This document shows positions 1 through 5,846 of a stretch of 7,593 nt of DNA, in pieces. Positions within the stretch are counted from its first letter, which is position 1; each line of letters starts with the position of its first letter. Source of the stretch: Candidatus Aminicenantota bacterium (lineage in GTDB: Bacteria; Acidobacteriota; Aminicenantia; UBA2199); NCBI GenBank assembly GCA_023136725.1, contig JAGLQR010000076.1, forward strand, positions 1-7,593, read 5' to 3'. A program made the position numbers and the translations under genes. A model generated the notes under the pieces. That model worked only from the letters and a program-made list of their open reading frames with translations. It did not search any database and was not told the DNA's origin.

Positions 1-966
1 ACTGATAAAAAATTTTTCGCTGATCTCAAGGTTGGTGAGGCCTGATGATATTGCCTGCAGTATCTCCAGTTCCCTTGTTGATAATTGAAATACATTTTCA
101 GTATTCGGGATATTTCTTATTCCCTGACTCAGATCTATCAACTGAGAAATGAGGCTTTCATTCATCTTTCTGCTTATCCAGAACTCATTTTTTGAGACTG
201 ACTTTAAAGCTCTTTTCAGATTCCCTGTTGATATGCTTTTTTGAAGAAAGCCTCTTACTCCGAGTTTTATGAACTCTATCTTCTTCTCATGCTCCATTGA
301 ATCTTCAGTGAAAATTATTTTAGAATTGGGGAAGAAAACATTCAATTTAGTGATGAATACTGAAGGGTCATCAAAGTGCTCTTCGTTGCATAAGGGACAC
401 AAAAGTGTGAAATCAATTTCGTTATTAAAGTCAGATTTTTTAATATAATCGAAGGAGTGAAAGGTATGGATAAGGCGGAATTCTGATTCATGTTCACAGA
501 AATTTAAAAATCCTTCTTTTACAAGAGTATGGTTGCATACCAGGCCAAGCTTGTATTTTCCCTTGTTTTCAGAATTGAGTTTTGCAATCTGTTCATTTCT
601 TGATTCTACTGCTTTTTTTATCTTTGCCAATATATCTTTCTGAAGTTCGGATTTTGAAATATAGTCGAAGACACCGGCTTTTAGTGAAGCGATGGCCGTA
701 TCATAAGAGGGGTATCCAGTTATTATTATTGTCTTTAAAAATTCATCTTTTTCACTGAGTTCACAGGCAACTTCGATCCCGTTCTCTTCTCCTAATCTCA
801 GATCAAGAAGACAAACTTCGATGGGGTGTTTTTTTAATATTTCTGCAGCTTTCTCTCCTGAATTTGCAGCGAAAACTGTAAACCCCTCATCCTCTATCCA
901 TAGCTTGAAAGACTTTAAAATATCTCTTTCATCATCAACAAATAAAATCTTAGTCTGATTTGCCAT
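1..966 (-). CDS. Double-receiver LuxR-type response regulator (C-terminus cut by window edge)
   Basis: Cytoplasmic DNA-binding response regulator; 322 codons are visible from an ATG at 964-966, and the frame is still open at base 1. Residues 1-125 are a complete receiver: acidic pair D11-D12, phospho-acceptor D55 in VCLLDLRLG, T83 and K105. Residues about 138-245 look like a second, NarL-type receiver (LVCNHTLVKEGF at the start, GVRGFLQKS at the end). In this one the acidic pair is C144-N145 and the acceptor Asp position is C190, while T220 and K243 remain, so it should not be phosphorylated in the usual way. From residue 295 a LuxR/GerE HTH begins (LSTRELEILQAISSGLTNLE); the recognition helix is beyond the window. 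The start has a good Shine-Dalgarno (AAAGGAG, 976-982, 9 nt spacing) inside the upstream kinase gene, with which it overlaps by 17 nt. The kinase is the likely phosphodonor. Domain calls are by motif reading; DNA target unknown. Confidence 0.9.
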   Translation of the reverse strand, partial: MANQTKILFVDDERDILKSFKLWIEDEGFTVFAANSGEKAAEILKKHPIEVCLLDLRLGEENGIEVACELSEKDEFLKTIIITGYPSYDTAIASLKAGVFDYISKSELQKDILAKIKKAVESRNEQIAKLNSENKGKYKLGLVCNHTLVKEGFLNFCEHESEFRLIHTFHSFDYIKKSDFNNEIDFTLLCPLCNEEHFDDPSVFITKLNVFFPNSKIIFTEDSMEHEKKIEFIKLGVRGFLQKSISTGNLKRALKSVSKNEFWISRKMNESLISQLIDLSQGIRNIPNTENVFQLSTRELEILQAISSGLTNLEISEKFFIS

Positions 967-2707
967 CACGTAACACTCCTTTATTTGGAATTGTTATAAT
1001 AATATGAGATCCATTCTTATATTCACTATCAATTCTGATAGTTCCGCCATGATCTTTTATGATGTTGTATGATATGTAAAGGCCAAGGCCGGCTCCTTTC
1101 CCGTTCTTTGTGGATTTAAATGAATCAAAAGCATTATTTATTATAGCTTTTGTAAAACCGGGTCCATCATCAATGAAATCTATCGTATAACCAAGTTCAT
1201 TTCCTGAGATATTAATTGTAATATCTCCTTTCCCCATAAGTGCATCGATAGAATTTATAATAAGGTTAATAAATACCTGCTGAATTGCTCCGGGATTACA
1301 AAATAGATTTAATTTATTTTTTACATTTTCCCTCTTGAAAGTGATCTTGTCTATACTTCTTGACCATTTAGCCACCATTATCGCAGCATCTATTATGTCA
1401 TTCAGGTCGGTCTCGGAAAATGTCATCGATTTATGGATCGAATACCGGTTAAGGTTCATTGCTATCTCTCTGACACGAGCTGTCTCATTCTCGATGATCT
1501 TGAGGGCTTCAATCAGTTTTTCGTCATTGCAGCAATCCGAGTTCCTTATGTATTCGACAGCATTGGATACGGCGAAGAGGGGATTGATCATTTCATGTGC
1601 AATATTTGCAGTAATATTTCCCAGAAAGATCATTTTTTCGTTTAACATCAGCATGTTCTGAACGTCAAGAGTTTTCCTTATCTCCTTTTTCATTCTTTTA
1701 AGCATATCGTTCAGGTTTCTTTTCAGCATACATATCTCATCATTTGAACTGACAGGGAAAACAATGGAGAGGTCATCAGAAGTTACGATCCTTGATGTTT
1801 TTTCAGAGATAGATTCAATATTTTTCAGTATGAACTTATTAAAAAACAGATAGATTACTATTGCAGCTGTGATGAATATAAAGATTAATCCCATTGAATA
1901 AAAGATAATAATTTTTTTAAATGTAAGTGAGAAATTCTTACTTGCTGTTATTCCCAAAGTGTAAGCATATTCATTGTGTGAATCATATATATCTTTGAGA
2001 ATTTCAAGATTGTCCTCAGTTTCGTATAGTTTGTATCCGTTCCGGGAGAGGAGCAATATACTCGATTCCGGAACAAAATCTCTGGTCCTGTATCTTACTT
2101 TTTCCCCCAGAGTATTTGATATTGCCAGGAAAAAGTTTTTGTCCAGGATATTCCCCAGCAAAAATCTTCCCCTTGGAGCACCACTCCCGTCACTTCTGAT
2201 TATTGGAGATGATACAAGGACCATAACTCCGTATTTTGTGTTTATCAGATGGTTATGGCTTTTTTTCAATTCGTATGATTCCAGGGTGAAGTCCCACAAC
2301 TCTCCCTTTTTGTTTTTGATCTGATCAAAATAAATCTTCTGATCCGTTATCCGGTCATAACCTGTTAGGAAAATGATATCTAGATCGATGTTTATGACTG
2401 AGAAAAGGCTGAGTTTCATATATTTTATAAAAAGATCGGGAGCCATATCTTTCTCCAGATCTATATTCGGGTTCGATACATATCTGTACATAGTGTCCCA
2501 TCCTGCATTATCGGCACATAGAAGAGTGACTCGTGATATCTCTTTTTCCAGAAGGGTTTGAACACCATTAACCAGAATGTCCGTTCTTTCTCTTTTGAGT
2601 TTTGTCAGAGCTGCTTTGAAATGTAAACTGTAGAATAGAAAAAAAACTATTAGAATAGCTGTTGCGATCAGGCCATGTAATATATAGATCTTTTTTTTAA
2701 GTTTCAC
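950..2707 (-). CDS. Membrane sensor histidine kinase with CHASE4-like domain
   Basis: Inner-membrane histidine kinase, 585 aa from a GTG at 2705-2707. TM1 is at about residues 7-27. An extracytoplasmic domain of about 235 residues follows; its first part resembles CHASE4 (NAGWDTMYRYVSNPN at 67-81, GRFLLGNILDKNFF at 180-193). TM2 is at about 264-288, HAMP about 290-340, and HisKA has H371 in NIAHEMINPL. HATPase_c has N-box N485 (NLIINSIDAL), G1 DDGPG 513-517 and G2 GKGAGLGL 536-543. All catalytic boxes look intact. I chose GTG because it puts a Lys-rich N-terminus directly before TM1. The only other upstream in-frame start is a TTG at 2810-2812, which has no Shine-Dalgarno and would turn part of the operator region into an uncharacteristic N-terminal extension. 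The GTG itself also has only a poor ribosome site (AGAGG one base away), so the start is less sure than the gene. It is followed by, and overlaps, its probable partner regulator. CHASE4 ligands are generally unknown. Confidence 0.9.
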   Translation of the reverse strand: MKLKKKIYILHGLIATAILIVFFLFYSLHFKAALTKLKRERTDILVNGVQTLLEKEISRVTLLCADNAGWDTMYRYVSNPNIDLEKDMAPDLFIKYMKLSLFSVINIDLDIIFLTGYDRITDQKIYFDQIKNKKGELWDFTLESYELKKSHNHLINTKYGVMVLVSSPIIRSDGSGAPRGRFLLGNILDKNFFLAISNTLGEKVRYRTRDFVPESSILLLSRNGYKLYETEDNLEILKDIYDSHNEYAYTLGITASKNFSLTFKKIIIFYSMGLIFIFITAAIVIYLFFNKFILKNIESISEKTSRIVTSDDLSIVFPVSSNDEICMLKRNLNDMLKRMKKEIRKTLDVQNMLMLNEKMIFLGNITANIAHEMINPLFAVSNAVEYIRNSDCCNDEKLIEALKIIENETARVREIAMNLNRYSIHKSMTFSETDLNDIIDAAIMVAKWSRSIDKITFKRENVKNKLNLFCNPGAIQQVFINLIINSIDALMGKGDITINISGNELGYTIDFIDDGPGFTKAIINNAFDSFKSTKNGKGAGLGLYISYNIIKDHGGTIRIDSEYKNGSHIIITIPNKGVLRDGKSD

Positions 2708-2786
2708 GCCTCTAGATTTTAGTATAATTGTTTTTTTAAAACAAATTGAAACTAAGTATAAAGGCCTAATAAATCTGCTTCCGGTA

Positions 2787-2823
2787 TTCGCAAAAACTTG
2801 CTGAATGCGCAAGACACTGCGAA
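2787..2823. promoter_or_regulatory. Candidate enhancer (UAS) for the sigma-54 activator: tandem dyads
   Basis: Two inverted arms read TTCGCA-N4-CTTGC on each strand (2787-2801 and the complement of 2809-2823), separated by 7 bp. The 11 defined positions match exactly and only the four spacer bases differ. Each arm holds its own small dyad: GCAA-AAAC-TTGC at 2790-2801 and GCAA-GACA-CTGC at 2809-2820, with centres 19 bp apart. The centres lie about 116 and 135 bp upstream of the predicted sigma-54 start, where NtrC-family activators usually bind as paired dimers. The link to the activator at 5843-7219 is inferred. The site might instead serve the LuxR-type regulator or the leftward promoter. 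Confidence 0.55.
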
Positions 2824-2904
2824 CTGTTTTTTATTCCTAAGTCTCTTATTAGAGTCAAACTAAGTAATAGAAACAAATCCCGTTTTGATTTCTTAATAAA
2901 TAAT

Positions 2905-2920
2905 TGGCAGAGTAAATGCT
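2905..2920 (+). promoter_or_regulatory. Sigma-54 (-24/-12) promoter
   Basis: TGGCAGAGTAAATGCT agrees with TGGCACRN4TTGCW at all but two defined positions (C to G at position 6, T to A at position 12). The -24 GG (2906-2907) and -12 GC (2918-2919) have the exact required spacing. The predicted start of transcription is near 2931, giving a leader of about 49 nt before the small ORF. Scanning the other TGGCA words I noticed on either strand, none had GC at the right distance. A sigma-54 activator is encoded in the same operon, which supports the call and suggests autogenous control. Confidence 0.8.
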
Positions 2921-2968
2921 ATACAACTGCAAGAGATTAATTAGAATAAAAAAATGAAAAAAAACAGA

Positions 2969-2974
2969 AAGGAG
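2969..2974 (+). promoter_or_regulatory. Strong ribosome binding site of the leader ORF
   Basis: AAGGAG sits 5 nt before the ATG at 2980, in an A-rich leader. It is the clearest Shine-Dalgarno in the window and serves the small ORF directly, not the outer-membrane protein ATG 68 bp further on. This is the main reason to take the small ORF seriously. Confidence 0.75.
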
Positions 2975-2979
2975 ATATA

Positions 2980-3051
2980 ATGAAAAATTTAAAATGGAGA
3001 AGGAGTTCCGGGAATGGATCCGGAAGAGGAAAAGGCAGAAGGCGAAAATGA
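2980..3051 (+). CDS. 23-residue Arg/Lys/Gly-rich small protein or leader peptide
   Basis: A small ORF starts MKNLKWRRSSGNG and continues with alternating Gly and basic residues to a C-terminal RRRK. Ten of 23 residues are Lys or Arg, five are Gly, and none is acidic. It is too short and polar to be a membrane or exported protein by sequence. Its TGA (3049-3051) overlaps the ATG of the outer-membrane protein (3048-3050) as ATGA, so ribosomes loaded at the strong upstream site would be delivered to the next start. It is the first ORF after the sigma-54 promoter. Either it is a translation-coupling leader for the barrel gene, or the peptide itself acts on RNA, membrane or an acidic partner; the sequence does not say which. 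The stretch 2994-3047 is visibly more GC- and purine-rich than its surroundings. I do not recognise a family. Confidence 0.5.
   Translation: MKNLKWRRSSGNGSGRGKGRRRK
3006..3025 (+). repeat. Small inverted repeat inside the leader ORF
   Basis: TTCCGG (3006-3011) and CCGGAA (3020-3025) can form a 6-bp, GC-rich stem with an 8-nt loop in the mRNA, just after an internal AAGGAG (3000-3005). It could slow or shape translation between the leader ORF and the outer-membrane protein start. There is no T-tract after it, so it is not a terminator. It may be incidental. Confidence 0.35.
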
Positions 3052-4154
3052 ATAAAAAACTGATAATTATAGTCTTTTTTGTTTTAAGTATAACTTCAAT
3101 CTGGGGGAAAGGATTCAATGTGGGAACCGGGATAAACAGTTATTTCAGCAATAATATATTTCTGAATTCTACATCGGTTAAGGATATGGTCACAATACTT
3201 TCAGCAGACCTGAACTTGACAGGGAAAAATGTTAATCTTTATTTTGAAGGTGACTTCTCATTATTTAAAGATAATTCCGATTTCAATTCTTTCAGGTTAA
3301 CACCTGGTATTCAATTCCTTAAGTATCTTAAAGGGAGAAATTATCTCTATTTTAATCTGAGTTATCCTGTACTGGAATACAGAGATTATTATACAGATTT
3401 CAATTACAGTGGTCCCCGTTCAGAGGCGGGTCTTAAATATTATCTGGCACCAACTCTTTTACTTAAATCAGGTTATAGTTTTGAACTGAGGAACTATTCA
3501 AATTTTTCCTCATTTGATTTCATTAATCACACGGTCTTTTTTGAGATTAACAAATTTTTTCCGTCACAGACAACTTTACGTCTTCAGACTGGAATTAATT
3601 ACAGGTATTACAGGCATATTGCCAGGATCATCCCGGAAGAGGATTGGAACATTGATACAGATATAAATGCTGTTAATTCAATGTCAGTCCCTAATCTGAG
3701 TGGGATTTTACGCGTTTCTCAGGGGATAGGGTCCAAGGTCGGGATTTATGGTGAAGCTGAATACAGAAAGAACTTCAGGGGTCTTGAAGAAGCAGAAACT
3801 CTTATCAACAATTCATACGTTATATATCCTTATAATGATAATTATTTATGGGAAGGTACCAGATTAACTTTAAACATTAAATTTATTCCGTTCTCGGAGA
3901 TATCCGTTTCAGGAAGATTATCTCTCCTTTCCAAGAATTATCCGGGAATATTCATTATGGATGAAGAAGGGCTCGTAGTGGAACCACGGGAAGAGAGAGA
4001 GGATAGTACGACCCAGTTTGATATTTCTGTCTCAAAAAAGTTTCCTAAAGCCAGTGTTTTTCTTAATATGACCTTCAGAGATAACAGGTCTCTTGATTCA
4101 TTCTTTGACTACCGGATGTTGACACTTTCAGCAAGTATCAGGTACTATTTTTAA
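3048..4154 (+). CDS. Outer-membrane beta-barrel protein, family not recognised
   Basis: A 368-aa exported protein. It has a classical signal peptide (MNKKLIIIVFFVLSITSIWG, likely cleaved near residue 20). The rest is rich in Tyr, Phe, Asn and Ser with many alternating amphipathic stretches, for example LYFNLSYPVLEY and TTLRLQTGINYRYYR. It ends in ASIRYYF, the terminal aromatic signal recognised by the BAM machinery. There are no TonB plug, OmpA-like or TPR motifs, so it looks like a stand-alone barrel (channel, receptor or structural protein). The ATG at 3048 is chosen because it begins the signal peptide and has AGAAGG 5 nt upstream; an in-frame ATG at 2994 has no ribosome site and would add 18 charged residues before the signal peptide. 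It is the first full-size gene of the sigma-54 operon, coupled to the small ORF before it and 1 nt from the next gene. Barrel class is well supported, substrate unknown. Confidence 0.8.
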   Translation: MNKKLIIIVFFVLSITSIWGKGFNVGTGINSYFSNNIFLNSTSVKDMVTILSADLNLTGKNVNLYFEGDFSLFKDNSDFNSFRLTPGIQFLKYLKGRNYLYFNLSYPVLEYRDYYTDFNYSGPRSEAGLKYYLAPTLLLKSGYSFELRNYSNFSSFDFINHTVFFEINKFFPSQTTLRLQTGINYRYYRHIARIIPEEDWNIDTDINAVNSMSVPNLSGILRVSQGIGSKVGIYGEAEYRKNFRGLEEAETLINNSYVIYPYNDNYLWEGTRLTLNIKFIPFSEISVSGRLSLLSKNYPGIFIMDEEGLVVEPREEREDSTTQFDISVSKKFPKASVFLNMTFRDNRSLDSFFDYRMLTLSASIRYYF

Positions 4155-4155
4155 A

Positions 4156-4605
4156 ATGAAAAAGAAAGTAATTTTCCTGTTCCTGTTTGTTTTTATAGTA
4201 ACCGGGGCAGTGTTGCCTGGAAAAGATAAGTTCAAATATTTTAGAATTGATAAGATTGTTTCTGTTTCCGGCAAAATCATTAAAATAAGAATGGAGGACA
4301 GTTACAGAAAGAATAAATTCATTATATTTGAATTAAAAGAACTGAAAAGTAATAATCAATATGATATAGAAGTTTCTCCTCTATGGTTCTATGGCCTGGA
4401 TGTTGCTGAGGGAAGTATGGTGGAAGTGAAAGGTTCACTGAATATTCTTAAGGAAAATAAGATCATCCTTGCCCAAACAATAATCTTTGAAGGAGAGGTG
4501 TTCAATTTCAGGGATAAGTTCGGGTTCCCCCTCTGGCGTGGTAAAAGGCAGGGTTTTGACAAGAATAGATGGAAAGGGGAAATGAGAAGAAAAGGTAAAC
4601 GTTGA
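4156..4605 (+). CDS. Small exported protein, probable OB-like fold with basic tail
   Basis: 149 aa with an N-terminal signal peptide (MKKKVIFLFLFVFIVTGAV, cleavage probably around residues 18-22), so probably periplasmic. Residues 30-115 are a run of beta-strands with the rhythm of a small OB-like barrel: VSVSGKIIKIRM, FIIFELKE, YDIEVSPLWFYGLDVAEGSMVEVKGSLN, IILAQTIIFEGEV. A conserved-looking FRDKFGFPLWRG (118-129) follows. The last 22 residues contain 11 Lys/Arg. There is no Cys, lipobox or haem motif. I do not recognise a named family with certainty; the fold is inferred from the strand pattern. It starts 1 nt after the barrel gene stop with no good Shine-Dalgarno of its own, so translation is probably coupled. 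Its place between barrel and kinase suggests a periplasmic partner, for example a ligand-binding or signal-relay component. Confidence 0.7.
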   Translation: MKKKVIFLFLFVFIVTGAVLPGKDKFKYFRIDKIVSVSGKIIKIRMEDSYRKNKFIIFELKELKSNNQYDIEVSPLWFYGLDVAEGSMVEVKGSLNILKENKIILAQTIIFEGEVFNFRDKFGFPLWRGKRQGFDKNRWKGEMRRKGKR

Positions 4606-5846
4606 AAAAAAGAAAAGGGTTTTTTTTTCTACTTGTAGTCTCTTTTGTAATAATAATAGTTATTACTATCTCTCTGAACAGGGTAAACAGGGGCAGAATT
4701 AACAATGAGTTTAAGGAATTAGCTATTGCAAGCGGAGAAGCAATAAAGGGACTGATCGAGATCTCCGGATATCATCTTGTTGAACAGGGTGAAGATGCCC
4801 TGAAAAATTTTCTCGATCGTTTATATACCAACAGATCAATCTTATATATCGGATTGAAACAGAACGATGAACTTGTATATCTGCTCTCAAGGTATGAAGG
4901 ATATTTCCCGGTTGTAAAATCACAGGATCAAATCAGGTTTATCTCTTCTCCAATCGGGATGGTTTTTGAAGTAAGGGGAAACTTCGAACTTCCTTCCTCC
5001 GTTGATTACTCACTTTTTATAGGTTTTGACTATGATTTTCTGAATTCATTTGAAAAAAGTTCAGGAAGGTATTTTCTTTTTATTATTGGAATAATTCTTA
5101 TTATTATGCTGGTAATAGTATTTATTGTTCTGAGATATGACAAAATCCTCTATAGGAAGAATCTTCAATATTTGGCAGAAATGGAAGAGAAAGAGAGGTT
5201 GAAGGATTTGTCACTTCTTACTTCTGAAATAGCTCATGAAATAAAAAATCCTCTCAACTCCATCTATCTCTCTTTTAACTCTCTGGACCGGTATTTTGAT
5301 ACTTCAGAGGATGCAGTTTTTTATAAAGGAGCGATAAAATCCGAGATCAAGAGGATATCTGACATAATTAATTCTTATTCAGGTTTATCCAGAGAAATTG
5401 TTGTTAATTATTCCCCGATAGATATCAATGAAATGATCGATCAGTTCAGGGTTCTGAAGGATCCTGAGATGAAGCAGTCAGGTATCAGTTTTAAGATAAT
5501 ATCGGATGTTGATAATTTTATTTGTGACAGAGATCTCTTAATGCAGATACTTCAGAATCTGGTAAATAATGCTGTAGAGGCTGATGCGGGATCAATAAGT
5601 GTCAATTTTTCAAGTAGAAAAAATATTCTTACACTAATTGTCGAGGATGACGGGAAGGGGATTGAACCCGAAAAAATAAAAACAATATTTAAACCCTATG
5701 AATCATCAAAATCAAAAGGAATGGGACTGGGTCTCCATATTGTACTAAAGAATATTCGTGCTATGAAAGGAGATATAGAAATCCTGTCGGGAGAAGAGGG
5801 GAATAAAAAATTCAGAGTTACTTTAACAGAGGGAAAATTAAAATGA
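4602..5846 (+). CDS. NtrB/ZraS-type membrane histidine kinase
   Basis: 414 aa from a TTG start (4602-4604), with AAGG 6 nt upstream and a 4-nt TTGA overlap with the preceding gene. TM1 is at about residues 7-24. An extracytoplasmic sensor domain at about 28-155 (ILYIGLKQNDELVYLLS and YSLFIGFDYDFLNSF look like PAS/Cache-type strands) precedes TM2 at about 157-178. A helical linker leads directly to HisKA, without a clear HAMP domain, with H212 in SEIAHEIKNPLNSIYLS. HATPase_c shows N-box QNLVNNAVEA (318-326), G1 DDGKG (349-353) and G2 GMGLGL (373-378). All catalytic motifs are intact. The HEIKNPL box and the adjacent sigma-54 regulator, overlapping by 4 nt, make it an NtrB/ZraS-like kinase and the obvious phosphodonor for that regulator. 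The signal is probably periplasmic or membrane-associated. Stimulus unknown. Confidence 0.93.
   Translation: MKKRKGFFFLLVVSFVIIIVITISLNRVNRGRINNEFKELAIASGEAIKGLIEISGYHLVEQGEDALKNFLDRLYTNRSILYIGLKQNDELVYLLSRYEGYFPVVKSQDQIRFISSPIGMVFEVRGNFELPSSVDYSLFIGFDYDFLNSFEKSSGRYFLFIIGIILIIMLVIVFIVLRYDKILYRKNLQYLAEMEEKERLKDLSLLTSEIAHEIKNPLNSIYLSFNSLDRYFDTSEDAVFYKGAIKSEIKRISDIINSYSGLSREIVVNYSPIDINEMIDQFRVLKDPEMKQSGISFKIISDVDNFICDRDLLMQILQNLVNNAVEADAGSISVNFSSRKNILTLIVEDDGKGIEPEKIKTIFKPYESSKSKGMGLGLHIVLKNIRAMKGDIEILSGEEGNKKFRVTLTEGKLK

Larger units (their letters stand above)
2708..2979. promoter_or_regulatory. Divergent control region
   Basis: This 272-bp AT-rich gap separates the leftward kinase gene from the rightward operon. 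It contains a sigma-54 promoter (2905-2920), a 37-bp interrupted dyad (2787-2823), a 10-bp direct repeat AAACTAAGTA (2749-2758 and 2857-2866) with a partial copy CTAAGT at 2837-2842, and an imperfect dyad GTCTCT-TATT-AGAGTC (2841-2856, one mismatch between arms). For the leftward kinase, two TATACT hexamers on the minus strand (2721-2726 and 2755-2760) are possible -10 boxes, but neither has a good -35. No protein-coding gene is supported inside it. Confidence 0.7.

Noticed and set aside
1335..2561. Plus-strand ORFs opposite the CHASE4 kinase
   Set aside because: They run antisense to a gene with a full set of kinase motifs and show no domain of their own.
2746..2774. Plus-strand sigma-70-like promoter (TTGAAA, 17 bp, ATAAAT)
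   Set aside because: The -10 match is poor, and it would start transcription far upstream of the operon in AT-rich sequence where such matches are expected by chance.
2841..2856. Hairpin GTCTCT-TATT-AGAGTC as a terminator
   Set aside because: The stem is short with a mismatch, no T-tract follows, and no gene on either strand ends there.
2880..2905. IHF-like site between enhancer and promoter
   Set aside because: The AT-rich stretch is suggestive and AATCAA occurs on the minus strand, but the TTR part of the consensus does not follow at the right distance.
2954..2980. 8-codon ORF (MKKNRKEI) just before the leader ORF
   Set aside because: No ribosome site, and it consists of the A-rich leader and the Shine-Dalgarno itself.
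2994..3047. N-terminal extension of the barrel protein from ATG 2994
   Set aside because: No Shine-Dalgarno, and it would put 18 highly charged residues ahead of a normal signal peptide.
2855..3118. Minus-strand 87-residue hydrophobic ORF
   Set aside because: It lies antisense to the sigma-54 promoter, leader and signal peptide; its Phe/Leu/Ile richness simply mirrors A-rich and purine-rich sequence, and I see no protein motif in it.
4508..4923. Minus-strand ORFs opposite the OB-like protein and kinase genes
   Set aside because: Shadows of well supported plus-strand genes; no motifs.
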